Shown here piece after piece: positions 26,298-35,091 of a DNA stretch of 43,164 nucleotides; the stretch's first letter is position 1; every line of letters starts with the position of its first letter. A program made the translations under genes and the position numbers. The DNA comes from Paenibacillus sp. Soil787 (GTDB lineage: Bacteria > Bacillota > Bacilli > Paenibacillales > NBRC-103111), in the NCBI RefSeq assembly GCF_001429545.1, contig NZ_LMSP01000004.1, forward strand, positions 1-43,164, read 5' to 3'. Under the pieces are notes generated by a model, which saw only the letters and a program-made list of their open reading frames with translations, did not search any database and was not told where the DNA came from.

Positions 26298-28055
26298 TTA
26301 TTTACGATCATTAATCGCTTTAATCACTTCAACAGGGATTTTCGGCTTTCGATCATACGTGAGTAAGCCGTTGATTTCCTGTTCAACGTCCGTTAATTGC
26401 GTGTAGCAGTAACCTTGAACTACGCCTGAGTTCAGAAGTGGACACATGACGGCCCGCAGCTTTTGCTCATAATCTTCGTCACTATTCGCCCCGGAATATC
26501 CCCATCCTTCCCACTCGCTTTTCTTGTACGCAATACCGCCAAATTCGGTAACCAGAATCGGTTGACCTTCATAAGGGAAGCCTTCTACAAATAATCGGCG
26601 ATTCGCCGGCATCGCATGAACGGCTTTATCGCTAGAACTGTAGCGCTCGCTCAGCACACCTTCACGCCACTCATAGTCATGAATAGTGAACAGATCCGTT
26701 TTCACTAGCTCCCACCCATCGTTAGACACAACCGGACGCATCGGATCAAGCGATTTGGTCAAATGATACATGGTAAGCGCATGCTGCTGCTGTGATTTAT
26801 CGATTTGAATATTAGGCACTCCCCAGCTCTCATTCAGGGGAACCCAAGCAATAACGGAAGGATGATTATAATCACGCTCGATAGAAGCAATCCATTCATT
26901 CGTGAATCGACTAACATACTTCTCTGTATATTCATACGCATTAGCCGCCTCACTCCAGACGACCAATCCGAGCTTATCGCACCAGTACAGAAATCTTGGA
27001 TCCTCCAGCTTTTGATGTTTCCGCGCGCCATTAAAGCCCATAGCCTTCGTTAGCTCAACATCTTGCTTGATCGCTTCATCACTTGGCGGCGTCAAGTTCC
27101 CATCGGGGAAATAACCTTGATCCAGCACCATTTTCAAGAAATAAGGCCGATTATTCAAGCATAGTTTGCCATCCTCGATGGATACTTTACGCATCCCAAA
27201 ATAACTCGTAACCTCATCAACAACTTGATTATCAATAAGCAGTGTGAACGTGACATCGTATAAGTTCGGATGTTCCGGCGTCCACCAGGAGCCTAGGCCA
27301 TGATCGTTGAAATCCTTCAGACCGATCTTTCTCGTCCCGGAGCCACTCCGAATCCAATAGGTATCTTCCGAAACGAGTTTACCCTTAAACGAAATCTCAA
27401 CCTTTAGCTGCTGCTTGCCCTGTATATCGGTACCTTGAATAAAAAATTGGAATTCTACTTGTTTGGCATCAATATCCGGTGTAATTTTCACTTTATCCAA
27501 ATAAACCTCGGCAGATACCGCTTCTAGCCATACCGTTTGCCAGATCCCAGTCGTTCTTGTATAGAAAATACTGGCTGATTCCGCAAGCCAATATTGCTTA
27601 CCTCTCGGAAGTGTAACATCTCTGCTATAATCAACCGCTTTAACAACCAGCTTGTTTATCCCCTCTTGAAGAGCATCCGTGATGTCTGCATGGAAAGGGG
27701 TATGCCCGCCTTCGTGCTTAGCAATCAGCACCCCATTTACCCAAACCGAGGCTTCGTAATCTACCGCTCCAAAGTGAAGCAGAATCCGCTTATTCTGGAA
27801 AGCTTCGGGTAAAGCTAGATCTCGGCGGTACCATACAACATCGTGAAACTCATTGCTCCCAATGCCGCTCAATTTACTTTGAAACGCGAATGGCACTTGA
27901 ATTGTCTTAGATAGAGCCCTATTCCCCAGATGCCATTTCTCTTTACTACCTACTTGCTCATCATCATATTCAAATTCCCATTCGCCATTCAGGTTCATCC
28001 AGCTATTTCGTACAAATTGTGGCCTTGGGTACTCTGCTCGGGGTTGGTTGGTCAT
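26298..28055 (-). CDS. Glycoside hydrolase family 2 (beta-galactosidase/beta-glucuronidase-like)
   Basis: Retaining exo-glycosidase; no signal peptide, so probably cytoplasmic. The N-terminal sugar-binding jelly roll (1-180) includes WYRRDL and VDYEASVWVNGVLI; an Ig-like domain (about 180-288) and a TIM barrel (about 290-585) follow. The acid/base glutamate is E409 in VPLNESWG and the nucleophile E504 in LVTEFGG. At 585 residues it lacks the C-terminal domains of LacZ and resembles short GH2 enzymes. Specificity cannot be fixed. GGAGG lies 12 nt before the ATG. It is a single-gene unit with a strong promoter framed by an inverted repeat. It lies near a sugar importer but on the opposite strand. 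Confidence 0.93.
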   Translation of the reverse strand: MTNQPRAEYPRPQFVRNSWMNLNGEWEFEYDDEQVGSKEKWHLGNRALSKTIQVPFAFQSKLSGIGSNEFHDVVWYRRDLALPEAFQNKRILLHFGAVDYEASVWVNGVLIAKHEGGHTPFHADITDALQEGINKLVVKAVDYSRDVTLPRGKQYWLAESASIFYTRTTGIWQTVWLEAVSAEVYLDKVKITPDIDAKQVEFQFFIQGTDIQGKQQLKVEISFKGKLVSEDTYWIRSGSGTRKIGLKDFNDHGLGSWWTPEHPNLYDVTFTLLIDNQVVDEVTSYFGMRKVSIEDGKLCLNNRPYFLKMVLDQGYFPDGNLTPPSDEAIKQDVELTKAMGFNGARKHQKLEDPRFLYWCDKLGLVVWSEAANAYEYTEKYVSRFTNEWIASIERDYNHPSVIAWVPLNESWGVPNIQIDKSQQQHALTMYHLTKSLDPMRPVVSNDGWELVKTDLFTIHDYEWREGVLSERYSSSDKAVHAMPANRRLFVEGFPYEGQPILVTEFGGIAYKKSEWEGWGYSGANSDEDYEQKLRAVMCPLLNSGVVQGYCYTQLTDVEQEINGLLTYDRKPKIPVEVIKAINDRK

Positions 28056-28083
28056 AGGTAATAGATGCCTCCATAATGTTAAT

Positions 28084-28175
28084 TTAAAAGTTAACTAAAT
28101 AACATGAATAACTCTTAGATTATTATCATATCAAGCTCCCATTATGTCAATATGCGTTATTTAATTAACTTTTAA
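28084..28175 (-). promoter_or_regulatory. GH2 promoter flanked by a 20-bp inverted repeat
   Basis: On the minus strand TTGACA (28145-28150), a 17-bp spacer and GATAAT (28122-28127) form a near-consensus sigma-A promoter. A 20-bp sequence at 28084-28103, beginning ttaaaagttaactaaat, recurs inverted at 28156-28175 with one mismatch. One arm lies upstream of -35 and the other just downstream of the expected start site. This layout fits a repressor that binds both arms, perhaps looping DNA; each arm contains a ttaac core. The regulator is not identifiable here. Confidence 0.75.
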
Positions 28176-28185
28176 GTAACACAAA

Positions 28186-28210
28186 AAGAACACCTCATCT
28201 CAGAGGTGTC
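28186..28210 (-). terminator. Terminator of the small acidic protein gene
   Basis: acacctc (28190-28196) pairs with gaggtgt (28203-28209). On the minus strand it is followed by TCTTTTTGTG. It starts 22 bp after the stop codon of the 92-residue gene and separates it from the GH2 promoter. Confidence 0.8.
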
Positions 28211-28231
28211 CATTTCCTTTTTACTACATCG

Positions 28232-28510
28232 TTAATCGATGTATCCGGCAAATCCCTTTTTCATTAAATAGTCCATCTCAGCTTCCAAAATGGTATCTAC
28301 CGCGAGTTCTGTCAATTTCACATCGGGTCTGCCCAAAATATGATCGATCAGTTCATCGCTGTCAATATCAACTTCCCCTTTGGCATTTTCTTCTGCTTTG
28401 ACAATAAAATCCTTCTCATACTTCAATACCAACTGAATTTGCTTAGGATCAGCCTTCGTTTTCTCTACGATGAATTGTAAAAGCTCTTGTTCATTTAATT
28501 GTTCAGTCAA
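28232..28510 (-). CDS. Hypothetical small acidic protein, 92 aa
   Basis: I do not recognise a named family. The protein is cytoplasmic, mostly helical in appearance and acidic (for example DIDSDELIDHILGRPDVKLTELAVDTILEAEMDYL). It has no signal peptide, cysteine or membrane segment. The phrase VVEKTKADPKQIQLVLKYE-like segment near 14-32 could be a helix-turn-helix-like fold, but this is a guess. An RBS AGGAGATGACATC lies just before the ATG on the minus strand. It has its own terminator and is separated from the germination operon by 82 bp. Confidence 0.75.
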   Translation of the reverse strand: MTEQLNEQELLQFIVEKTKADPKQIQLVLKYEKDFIVKAEENAKGEVDIDSDELIDHILGRPDVKLTELAVDTILEAEMDYLMKKGFAGYID

Positions 28511-28592
28511 GTGATGTCATCTCCTATTGGTTGTTTATGACTATTGTAGCATAGTTGTCCATGTTTAAATTATACTCTCTTTCGAAAGACAG

Positions 28593-28835
28593 CTATTGTA
28601 AAAGCCCGAGTATGAATTTACTTAATGGTTGAAATACAAATGTGATGAAATCTAATGGGTTTGGTATATTCATGCGTTGACTTTGGGCAATGCTCAATAT
28701 TGTACCAAGGAGTAATAAGAAACAAAAAACAACAAAATCTTTATATTTCTTTTTCTTCACAAGCGATGGAATTTCTATCGCCCCGATAGCAGCAGATGCT
28801 AAAAGTAACCCAGCAATACTCCACATTTCGTTCAT
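28593..28835 (-). CDS. Small two-helix protein, probable D subunit of a germinant receptor
   Basis: About 77-80 residues with two hydrophobic helices (MWSIAGLLLASAAIGAIEI and DFVVFCFLLLLGTILSIA) joined by a Lys-rich turn (LVKKKKYK). Small two-helix proteins encoded with GerA-type receptors have been described as D subunits that modulate receptor function; position at the end of this operon fits. Its ATG overlaps the gerC stop (ATGA). AAAGGA abuts that ATG, so the ATG three codons later (28826, MWSIAG) may be the true start. Function by context only. Confidence 0.7.
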   Translation of the reverse strand: MNEMWSIAGLLLASAAIGAIEIPSLVKKKKYKDFVVFCFLLLLGTILSIAQSQRMNIPNPLDFITFVFQPLSKFILGLLQ

Positions 28836-30031
28836 TCCTTTATTTTTTGTTTGAGGGAATCATTTACTGTGCCCAAACGGCGAATCTTCACGTCTGTATT
28901 CACATGTACAGGTAAATCAAGGAATTGTTCCTTCCAGTTGTCTTTATTTTCATTCCAATATTTAGGATCAGCACGGTAAATCGCTTCACCAAAGCCGAAA
29001 ATATCCGCATCAAATTTTTTTGCCTTTTGAATAGCAGATTCGATAATGCTTTTCACTTCTATTTTCGTTGCTTTCTCAAGCTCCTCTATGCTTTGAGGAT
29101 CAAGAAGATCGATCTTGCATTGGACTTCACTCACATTCTGCTCAAGAAAGACATCAATATCGATTTGCGGTTTACCGCTCTCCACTCTTCCTTTTATTCT
29201 TGTTTTAGTTCGCACCACTTCTACGGCTAAAATGCCGCCTGCTGGGCAATTCATATGCCCGATCGTGCTTTTAACGTTATCAATAATATAATTGTATCCT
29301 TTACTTTCTTTTTCATTAAACCAACCAATAAGTTTATCTTTTTTAAAAATGGCTAAACCCGAATATTGCAAGAATGCATGAGGGGCTGTTCGATTCAAAT
29401 TACTCTTTTTAGAACCTTTACTCGGATCCCCCTTGATTTGCATGCCTGTTAATACAGGATCTTTTCCCTCTGTTTGCAGATCGGAAATTAACTTATCTAA
29501 TTTCACTTTTACCGTAGGCGCCCAAACCTTTTCGGACATCTCTAACGTACTAAACAATTTATTTGAGGGGATTTTCTCGATAGGCGTAAGCATATTTAAT
29601 ACATTCTCAGCCGTTGTTCCTTTGGCTACGATGATGTAGAAATCAGATCGCATTTCATGATTTCTTGAAATACCATCTAGAATCGGTGTAATCCCTTCTC
29701 TAGCCAATACTTCGCTGATCACAAGAATCCGAAGATGGGAAGAATACACCTTTCTTGGACTTTGTGTAGTAATTTTTCTTATAGCTTCAAAAATGGTTTG
29801 GGATGAAGCTTTAAAGGTACTTACCGGTGTAGTCAGTCCAGTCCCGCCCCTTTTTGAAGCTACTTCACTAGGATTAACAATTTGAATCGTCACCTGCACT
29901 TGATCATCTTTTTTATCGAAACCCATACCAACCGATATGGCCAGATCATTAAGCTCGCGCCGACTCCAACATCCCGTAAGTAGCCCAATCATGATGAGCA
30001 AGGCAACGAACACCCTTACATATTTTCGCAT
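28832..30031 (-). CDS. Germinant receptor C subunit, Ger(x)C lipoprotein
   Basis: Outer-face lipoprotein of the spore inner-membrane germinant receptor. The signal peptide ends in LLTGC (C21 lipidated), followed by WSRRELNDLAISVGMGFDK, the standard opening of GerC proteins. YSSHLRILVISEVLAREGI and FYIIVAKGTTAENVLNMLTPIEKIPS are family features; length 399 is typical. AAAGGAG lies 9 nt before the ATG. It follows gerA by 18 bp and overlaps the D gene by 4 bp. The germinant is unknown. Confidence 0.95.
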   Translation of the reverse strand: MRKYVRVFVALLIMIGLLTGCWSRRELNDLAISVGMGFDKKDDQVQVTIQIVNPSEVASKRGGTGLTTPVSTFKASSQTIFEAIRKITTQSPRKVYSSHLRILVISEVLAREGITPILDGISRNHEMRSDFYIIVAKGTTAENVLNMLTPIEKIPSNKLFSTLEMSEKVWAPTVKVKLDKLISDLQTEGKDPVLTGMQIKGDPSKGSKKSNLNRTAPHAFLQYSGLAIFKKDKLIGWFNEKESKGYNYIIDNVKSTIGHMNCPAGGILAVEVVRTKTRIKGRVESGKPQIDIDVFLEQNVSEVQCKIDLLDPQSIEELEKATKIEVKSIIESAIQKAKKFDADIFGFGEAIYRADPKYWNENKDNWKEQFLDLPVHVNTDVKIRRLGTVNDSLKQKIKE

Positions 30032-30049
30032 AACCGATAACTCCTTTAT

Positions 30050-31618
30050 CTAGGACCCTGTTTCAGGCTTATTCGAAGGAGCATTGTTCTCTCGAATGTT
30101 ATTTTTTTGACTGATTAATCGAGGCCTTGCAAATAATGCCCATTGCGGTAAACGAAAAATGGTATCTTTCTGATCCTCTAAGATAAAAGGCGCCATTGGA
30201 GACATATATGGGACGCCGAAGGATCTTAAACTACACAAATGAAGCACGATAGCGATAAGCCCCACAGTAACACCATACAAACCAAAAGAAGCCGCGATAA
30301 GCATTAATAGAAATCTCAGAATTCGAATTGTAATCCCCATATTGAATGATGGAATGACAAAATTGGCAATGGCCGTGATAGCCACTATAATAACCATCGC
30401 AGGAGATACCAAACCTGCTTCTACTGCGGCTTGACCGATGACTAGTGCCCCTACAATTGAAACAGCTTGTCCAACCGTCTTCGGCAACCTCACACCGGCT
30501 TCTCGAAGGATTTCGAAAGTGACTTCCATGACGACCGCTTCGATAAAAGCGGGGAAAGGGATCCCTTCTCTTTGAGCCGCTAAACTGATCAATAGAGAGG
30601 AGGGCAGCAGTTCTTGGTGAAAGGTGGTTACGGCTATGTATAAAGAGGGTGCCAACAAAGATATAAAAAAACATATGTAACGAAGAAAACGAAGAAGTGT
30701 TGCAAAATCTGCTCTTTGGTAATAATCCTCAGCAGATTGATAAAATTGAGTGAATAACGCAGGTGCCATAAGCACAAAGGGAGTGCCATCGACAAGAATA
30801 GCAATACGACCTTCCATTATGCCTGCGGCTATAACATCGGGTCGTTCCGTATTGTACAGAGTAGGGAATGGGGTGTATGTTTCGTCTTGGATCAACTCTT
30901 CAATATTGGCACTTTCAAAAATCGCATCAATATCGATGCGTCCAAGCCTAATTCTTGCTTCCGCCACCAACTTGTCATTCACAATGCCATTCATATACAT
31001 GATGGCGACGTCCGTTTTCGTCACACGCCCGACTGTCATGGATTCCATCCATAAGTTGGGGTCTTTTATTTTACGTCTGATCAGCGCGGCGTTAGTGCTT
31101 ATCAGCTCAGTAAACCCTTCCCGAGGTCCCCTTACGACCGATTGAGTTGTTGGTTCTTCAACGGAACGATGCTCACCGCCCTGTGTATTCGCCGCCAATC
31201 CCTGTACACAGCCATCCAGTAAAATAACCGTTAACCCCGATAAAATAGATTGATATAAGGTTTCAAAATCAGGAATTTCGCGAACTTGACCGAGTGTGCT
31301 CACTGAACTTCTTAAAGCATCTAGCGGGAACTCACATGAATCAACTTTTAGATTTTCGGTGAGCAGGCTTTGAATAGCGATTGGACTAATCAGTCCATTC
31401 ATGTAAATGACTCCAATTTGTATCGAATCTGTATCATTAAGTTGGATTGTCTGCGTAATGAGATCACTGCTATTTCCAAAGGCTTTCTTGACTTTATCGA
31501 AGTTAAGATCCAGGGACTCCTCGAGTGATTCCTTTGAAATTGAGAAATCACTCTGATTGATCCTAGCATCAGTTGAGTTGTTATAATTATTCTTAAGAAT
31601 TTTTTTGATGAACTCCAT
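30050..31618 (-). CDS. Germinant receptor A subunit, GerA family
   Basis: Membrane subunit of the spore germinant receptor. A large hydrophilic N-terminal domain (about 1-260, with GVIYMNGLISPIAIQSLL and DVAIMYMNGIVND) is followed by about five transmembrane segments and a C-terminal tail with VPYMSPMAPF. ILVDGTPFVLMAPALF and GIPFPAFIEAVVMEVTFEILREAG are highly characteristic. AGGTGG lies 7 nt before the ATG. Length 522 is close to GerAA (482) and its relatives. Located between gerB and gerC. Confidence 0.96.
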   Translation of the reverse strand: MEFIKKILKNNYNNSTDARINQSDFSISKESLEESLDLNFDKVKKAFGNSSDLITQTIQLNDTDSIQIGVIYMNGLISPIAIQSLLTENLKVDSCEFPLDALRSSVSTLGQVREIPDFETLYQSILSGLTVILLDGCVQGLAANTQGGEHRSVEEPTTQSVVRGPREGFTELISTNAALIRRKIKDPNLWMESMTVGRVTKTDVAIMYMNGIVNDKLVAEARIRLGRIDIDAIFESANIEELIQDETYTPFPTLYNTERPDVIAAGIMEGRIAILVDGTPFVLMAPALFTQFYQSAEDYYQRADFATLLRFLRYICFFISLLAPSLYIAVTTFHQELLPSSLLISLAAQREGIPFPAFIEAVVMEVTFEILREAGVRLPKTVGQAVSIVGALVIGQAAVEAGLVSPAMVIIVAITAIANFVIPSFNMGITIRILRFLLMLIAASFGLYGVTVGLIAIVLHLCSLRSFGVPYMSPMAPFILEDQKDTIFRLPQWALFARPRLISQKNNIRENNAPSNKPETGS

Positions 31619-31643
31619 GATATCGCCACCTATTCAAGTGTTC

Positions 31644-32744
31644 TTAGTTCTTTGTTATGGATTTTCTAATCGCGGAACCCCCTAGTAGGAGAACTGGGTA
31701 CAGGAGCCCCATGGTTAAAGCGTAGGGTACCCAAGTTTTGGTATCAAATTCTGTCATATATGCAACATTGGGATATACCACAAGTGAATAAACAACCAGA
31801 ATCATTCCTAAAGGTAAAACGAGCGGGCGATAATCTACAACATTCAAAAATTGCGCTAGCCCTATAACGAAACTATAAAAATAAATGGTTGTCTTATAGT
31901 AAACAGTTAGAAACCAAATGCCCGCTATAAGGATTTCAACACGTTCCAAAAAGTTACCAATGCTGATCTGTTTGGCCAAAGCATAGCTTGGATACATATG
32001 TCTTTCTGTCACTTGAACTCCCAATACCGATATGCATAAAAAGGTGATAATGACGAAAAACAATCCACCTATTAAGGTAGCAATCAGAAAAGCTTTTTTT
32101 GCTTTACGAAATTGATTGACATGAACAGGAAACACCATGAATAGGACAATAAAAGGAAATGCAGCAGTACCCGCCACCGATAAGGCTCCTTTTATCAGGG
32201 GTTTTACTCCAGTTGCGAACATTGGCTGCAGCTTTTCAATTCGAACCTCCGGTAAAAGACAAAGGACCAAAATAATAAATAGCATAATGATCCACGGAAA
32301 AAAAATCTCTGCAGCACGAATTAAGGTTTCAAGTCCAAGTCGCACCCCCATCACAACAACGAGGGCGAATATAATATTGATAGCTTGAATAGGTGTCTCA
32401 GGCATCACTTGCGTATTAATAAAATTTCCTAGATCGAACAAAACTGTAGTTGCTCCGACAAAAGAAAATAAAATAAAAAATAAAGAGAGTAGTTTTCCCA
32501 GCCATTTACCAAACACTTTTTCATTATATTGAACTAACGTCATGTTGGGAAAACAATTACTAACCTTGTTGTATAAGCATACGACTAACAAATTTAGGAT
32601 AACTCCAATTATAGCTGCGAGCCAGGCATCTTGTTTAGCATCAGCAGCAAGCCCCGACGGAATAACCAAGATTGTAGTCCCAATCGTATATATAATCACA
32701 AGTACAACAAATTGGCGCACGGATATTTTAACGTCTTTCAACAT
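31644..32744 (-). CDS. Germinant receptor B subunit, GerB family permease-like protein
   Basis: Ten-helix APC-type membrane protein that probably forms the germinant-binding part of the receptor. KISVRQFVVLVIIYTIGTTILVIPS at the N-terminus and ILIAGIWFLTVYYKTTIYFYS are family hallmarks. I chose ATG 32744 (366 aa, the usual GerB length) with AGGTGAGGG 5 nt upstream; the frame is open to 32768. It is the first gene of the operon, giving the order B-A-C-D rather than the A-B-C of B. subtilis. I expected a sigma-G promoter upstream but found no clear match. Confidence 0.94.
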   Translation of the reverse strand: MLKDVKISVRQFVVLVIIYTIGTTILVIPSGLAADAKQDAWLAAIIGVILNLLVVCLYNKVSNCFPNMTLVQYNEKVFGKWLGKLLSLFFILFSFVGATTVLFDLGNFINTQVMPETPIQAINIIFALVVVMGVRLGLETLIRAAEIFFPWIIMLFIILVLCLLPEVRIEKLQPMFATGVKPLIKGALSVAGTAAFPFIVLFMVFPVHVNQFRKAKKAFLIATLIGGLFFVIITFLCISVLGVQVTERHMYPSYALAKQISIGNFLERVEILIAGIWFLTVYYKTTIYFYSFVIGLAQFLNVVDYRPLVLPLGMILVVYSLVVYPNVAYMTEFDTKTWVPYALTMGLLYPVLLLGGSAIRKSITKN

Positions 32745-32937
32745 AATTCCCTCACCTAGTGATTCCATTTTAATGATACTATTCCCATTTTCCTATAAAA
32801 CATTAGCAAGATATGGATTTTCTAATTGTTTCACATGAAAGAGAAACCAAATCACAAGCTCAGAAAGTACATACGACGCGACCGGCATTTGATCAAAAGT
32901 CGCAATCCACGCAGCAGGACTGGACAGAGAGAAGCAT

Positions 32938-32986
32938 AAAAGCACGATGGATCAGGATATCTTATCCTGGTGCATTGTGCTTTTTT
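32938..32986. terminator. Strong hairpin terminator between gerB and the MBL gene
   Basis: A long stem pairs aaaagcac (32938-32945) with gtgctttt (32977-32984), extended by gatg/catt and caggata/tatcctg. T-runs flank both sides (six on plus, four on minus). On the minus strand it would stop transcription from the SsuBCA-MBL operon about 100 bp after its last stop codon. Confidence 0.8.
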
Positions 32987-32994
32987 GTAACTGT

Positions 32995-33036
32995 GCGTCC
33001 CACCGAATGCAGCGGCTGAGACGATGAAATTCATCG
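32995..33036 (+). repeat. Dispersed 41-bp repeat with a perfect palindrome, copy 1
   Basis: The segment ends in the 15-nt palindrome cgatgaaattcatcg (33022-33036). The same 41-bp sequence, four differences, occurs inverted at 39552-39592. Two of the differences are compensatory in the palindrome. No gene is present. Confidence 0.75.
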
Positions 33037-33082
33037 CTAAAGTGTCGTCCCGAGCCAATACTCGAGGCGGCTTTCCATATAA

Positions 33083-34003
33083 CTATGAAAGATCAAATGC
33101 CATCAAATCTCTAGCCATCGTGATTCTACCCGAGTAGATATCTCGCATGCCTTCCGTATAATCGGCCTCAGCCTCCTCATTAGCTGCTGGCGCAGGGATA
33201 TGGTGGGTGAGCACCAGATGGACAACCCCAGCTGCTCGGGCGATTTCGGCAACTTCCAGCGTAGTTGAATGATATTTCGCAGGATTGGATAAGCCAATCT
33301 TCTGCTCGGGGAATTTGGCAATAAGCGCGTCAAGCCACGTTTTATTGTAAGATTCATGCACAAGTAAATCGACACCTTGACTATGTTTGACCATATTTTC
33401 AACAGGGATCGTATCCCCCGAAATGACAACCGATTTACCGTTGTAATCGATTTTATATGCAATAGCTGGATAAACAGGTTTATGATCCACTTCGAAAGCG
33501 GTGATTTTAACACCACCCTGGTCGTAAACAACACCTTCGTTGCTTTCAAAATAGTGAATGTCCGCCCCTGCCCCGGCTGAGAAATTAACATTCACCCGAA
33601 GATTCACGTCGAAATCGAAAGACTCTCTCATTTTACTAATAATCGCTTTCGTCGTCGTTGGCCCGTATACGTTCATGGGACCTTTTCGCCCCTCAAATAC
33701 CCGATCCGCGATCACATGTGTACGCCAGCTCGTAATGAAAACATCGAAAAATCCGGAATTATGATCACTATGATGATGAGTGAAAAAGACATTCGAAATC
33801 CGCTGCGGCATGATCCCCGCCTTAATCAGCTGATCAACGGTCGCGCCACCGCAATCGAACAGAAAGGTTTTATCCCCTGCGAGAATGGCGACGCCTGCTT
33901 TGGCTCTTCCATAAAAGGCCCTCGGTGTACCTGTGCCTAGTATCACTACTTTGATATGCTCATGGAAATCCGGCAATAGGTTTTCCTGCGGTTGTATGTG
34001 CAA
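33083..34003 (-). CDS. Metallo-beta-lactamase-fold hydrolase, RNase Z/AtsA-like
   Basis: A 306-residue, probably cytoplasmic metal-dependent hydrolase. The metal motif is THHHSDHN (about 75-82); further ligands are likely in VDHKPVYPA, SGDTIP and LTHHIP near the C-terminus. VVILGTGTPRAFYGRAKAG places it in the ElaC/RNase Z-like branch, which includes the AtsA arylsulfatase type. It is the last gene of an operon with a sulfonate-type importer, 24 bp after the binding protein gene, so release of sulfate from an imported ester is a reasonable guess, not shown by sequence. A tRNA-processing role is unlikely in this context. Confidence 0.8.
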   Translation of the reverse strand: MHIQPQENLLPDFHEHIKVVILGTGTPRAFYGRAKAGVAILAGDKTFLFDCGGATVDQLIKAGIMPQRISNVFFTHHHSDHNSGFFDVFITSWRTHVIADRVFEGRKGPMNVYGPTTTKAIISKMRESFDFDVNLRVNVNFSAGAGADIHYFESNEGVVYDQGGVKITAFEVDHKPVYPAIAYKIDYNGKSVVISGDTIPVENMVKHSQGVDLLVHESYNKTWLDALIAKFPEQKIGLSNPAKYHSTTLEVAEIARAAGVVHLVLTHHIPAPAANEEAEADYTEGMRDIYSGRITMARDLMAFDLS

Positions 34004-34027
34004 ATGAATAACCTCCTAAGTAAACTA

Positions 34028-35056
34028 CTATTTTTCTTTTTTCACTTCATTCAAAAGCGTTAAATCGAGAAATTTGCTGAAGTCCAGCTCTTCCGCTTTC
34101 ACTTTTAAATATCCAGCATCAAAAGAGGCTTTTACCTGCTCGTTAATATCCTCTAAGGAGATATCTTCCGTTAGTTTCAAATGATCGATGGCCGCTTTAA
34201 TGAGCGCAGGATCCATCCCTTTGCCAGTTAACTGCTTCAATTCATCGCTAATCAGGCCATAGGCTTTGCTCGGGTTTTGCTGAATGAATTCGATACCTTG
34301 TTTGTTGGCTTTCACGGCTTTTTTGGCCAAATCACGGTGTTCTTTGAGAAATTTATCACTCGCTACGAGAATCGTTAACGGATAATCCCCGTCTTTTGGA
34401 GGAATTTTATTCCAATCGACTAGAATTGTTCCTGAACCTTCTTGAATGATTTGTGTCCCCCAAGGTTCTGCTATTAAGGTGGCATCCACTTCTTTCTGCC
34501 TTATCGCAACCAAGGTATCTGCTGGAGCACGCGTAACAATTTGTACACCGGAAGTATCTGTGGATACTTTCAGTCCTTCCTGTTTCAGCAGCAAGCGAAG
34601 AGACAGATCCGGCGTGCCTCCTTTGGCAGCAACGGCTACAGTTTTACCTGCCAGGTCCTTAACCGATTGGATGCCAGCATCTTTGCGAGCCACCAATACC
34701 GCTCCACCGTTATTCGCGCCAGCGATCACCTTGATATTTTTACTTTTCAAATATTGATTGATGACCGGTCCCGGGCCTACATAACCGAGATCAATCTGAT
34801 CGGTCGCAATCGCCGTTGCGAAGTCCGCTCCGTTGTCAAAAGCCGTGACTTCAATCTTGGCATTTTCGCCAAAGCCTTGCTGGAAGTAATTATTTTGCAG
34901 TGCTACAAATCCCGGAGCGTGTGTCACATTTTTCAAAATACCAATTTTCACCGTTGTGCTGGCAGCACTTGAAGCTGTTTCTTTACTCTGTCCGCAAGCT
35001 GATAATAGCAGTGACCCTGTTACTACCAAACTGATGACCCAACCAAATTTTTTCAA
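34028..35056 (-). CDS. ssuA: ABC transporter substrate-binding lipoprotein, SsuA-like
   Basis: Binding protein for aliphatic sulfonates or related anions. The signal peptide ends in LLSAC (C21 lipidated). KIGILKNVTHAPGFVALQNNYF, DLGYVGPGPVINQYL and DATLIAEPWGTQI are typical of SsuA/NrtA-type proteins. Length 342. It follows the permease gene by 35 bp and precedes the MBL gene by 24 bp. Nitrate or taurine are alternatives; gene symbol is by family resemblance. Confidence 0.88.
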   Translation of the reverse strand: MKKFGWVISLVVTGSLLLSACGQSKETASSAASTTVKIGILKNVTHAPGFVALQNNYFQQGFGENAKIEVTAFDNGADFATAIATDQIDLGYVGPGPVINQYLKSKNIKVIAGANNGGAVLVARKDAGIQSVKDLAGKTVAVAAKGGTPDLSLRLLLKQEGLKVSTDTSGVQIVTRAPADTLVAIRQKEVDATLIAEPWGTQIIQEGSGTILVDWNKIPPKDGDYPLTILVASDKFLKEHRDLAKKAVKANKQGIEFIQQNPSKAYGLISDELKQLTGKGMDPALIKAAIDHLKLTEDISLEDINEQVKASFDAGYLKVKAEELDFSKFLDLTLLNEVKKEK

Positions 35057-35091
35057 AATAATTCCCCCTTATTTGTTCTATGAAACGCCGA

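Noticed and set aside
32745..32850. Sigma-G promoter for the germination operon
   Set aside because: GAATA- and CATA-like pieces exist but not at acceptable spacing.
33083..34003. Housekeeping RNase Z
   Set aside because: The fold fits, but the operon context with a sulfonate-type importer argues for a metabolic hydrolase.
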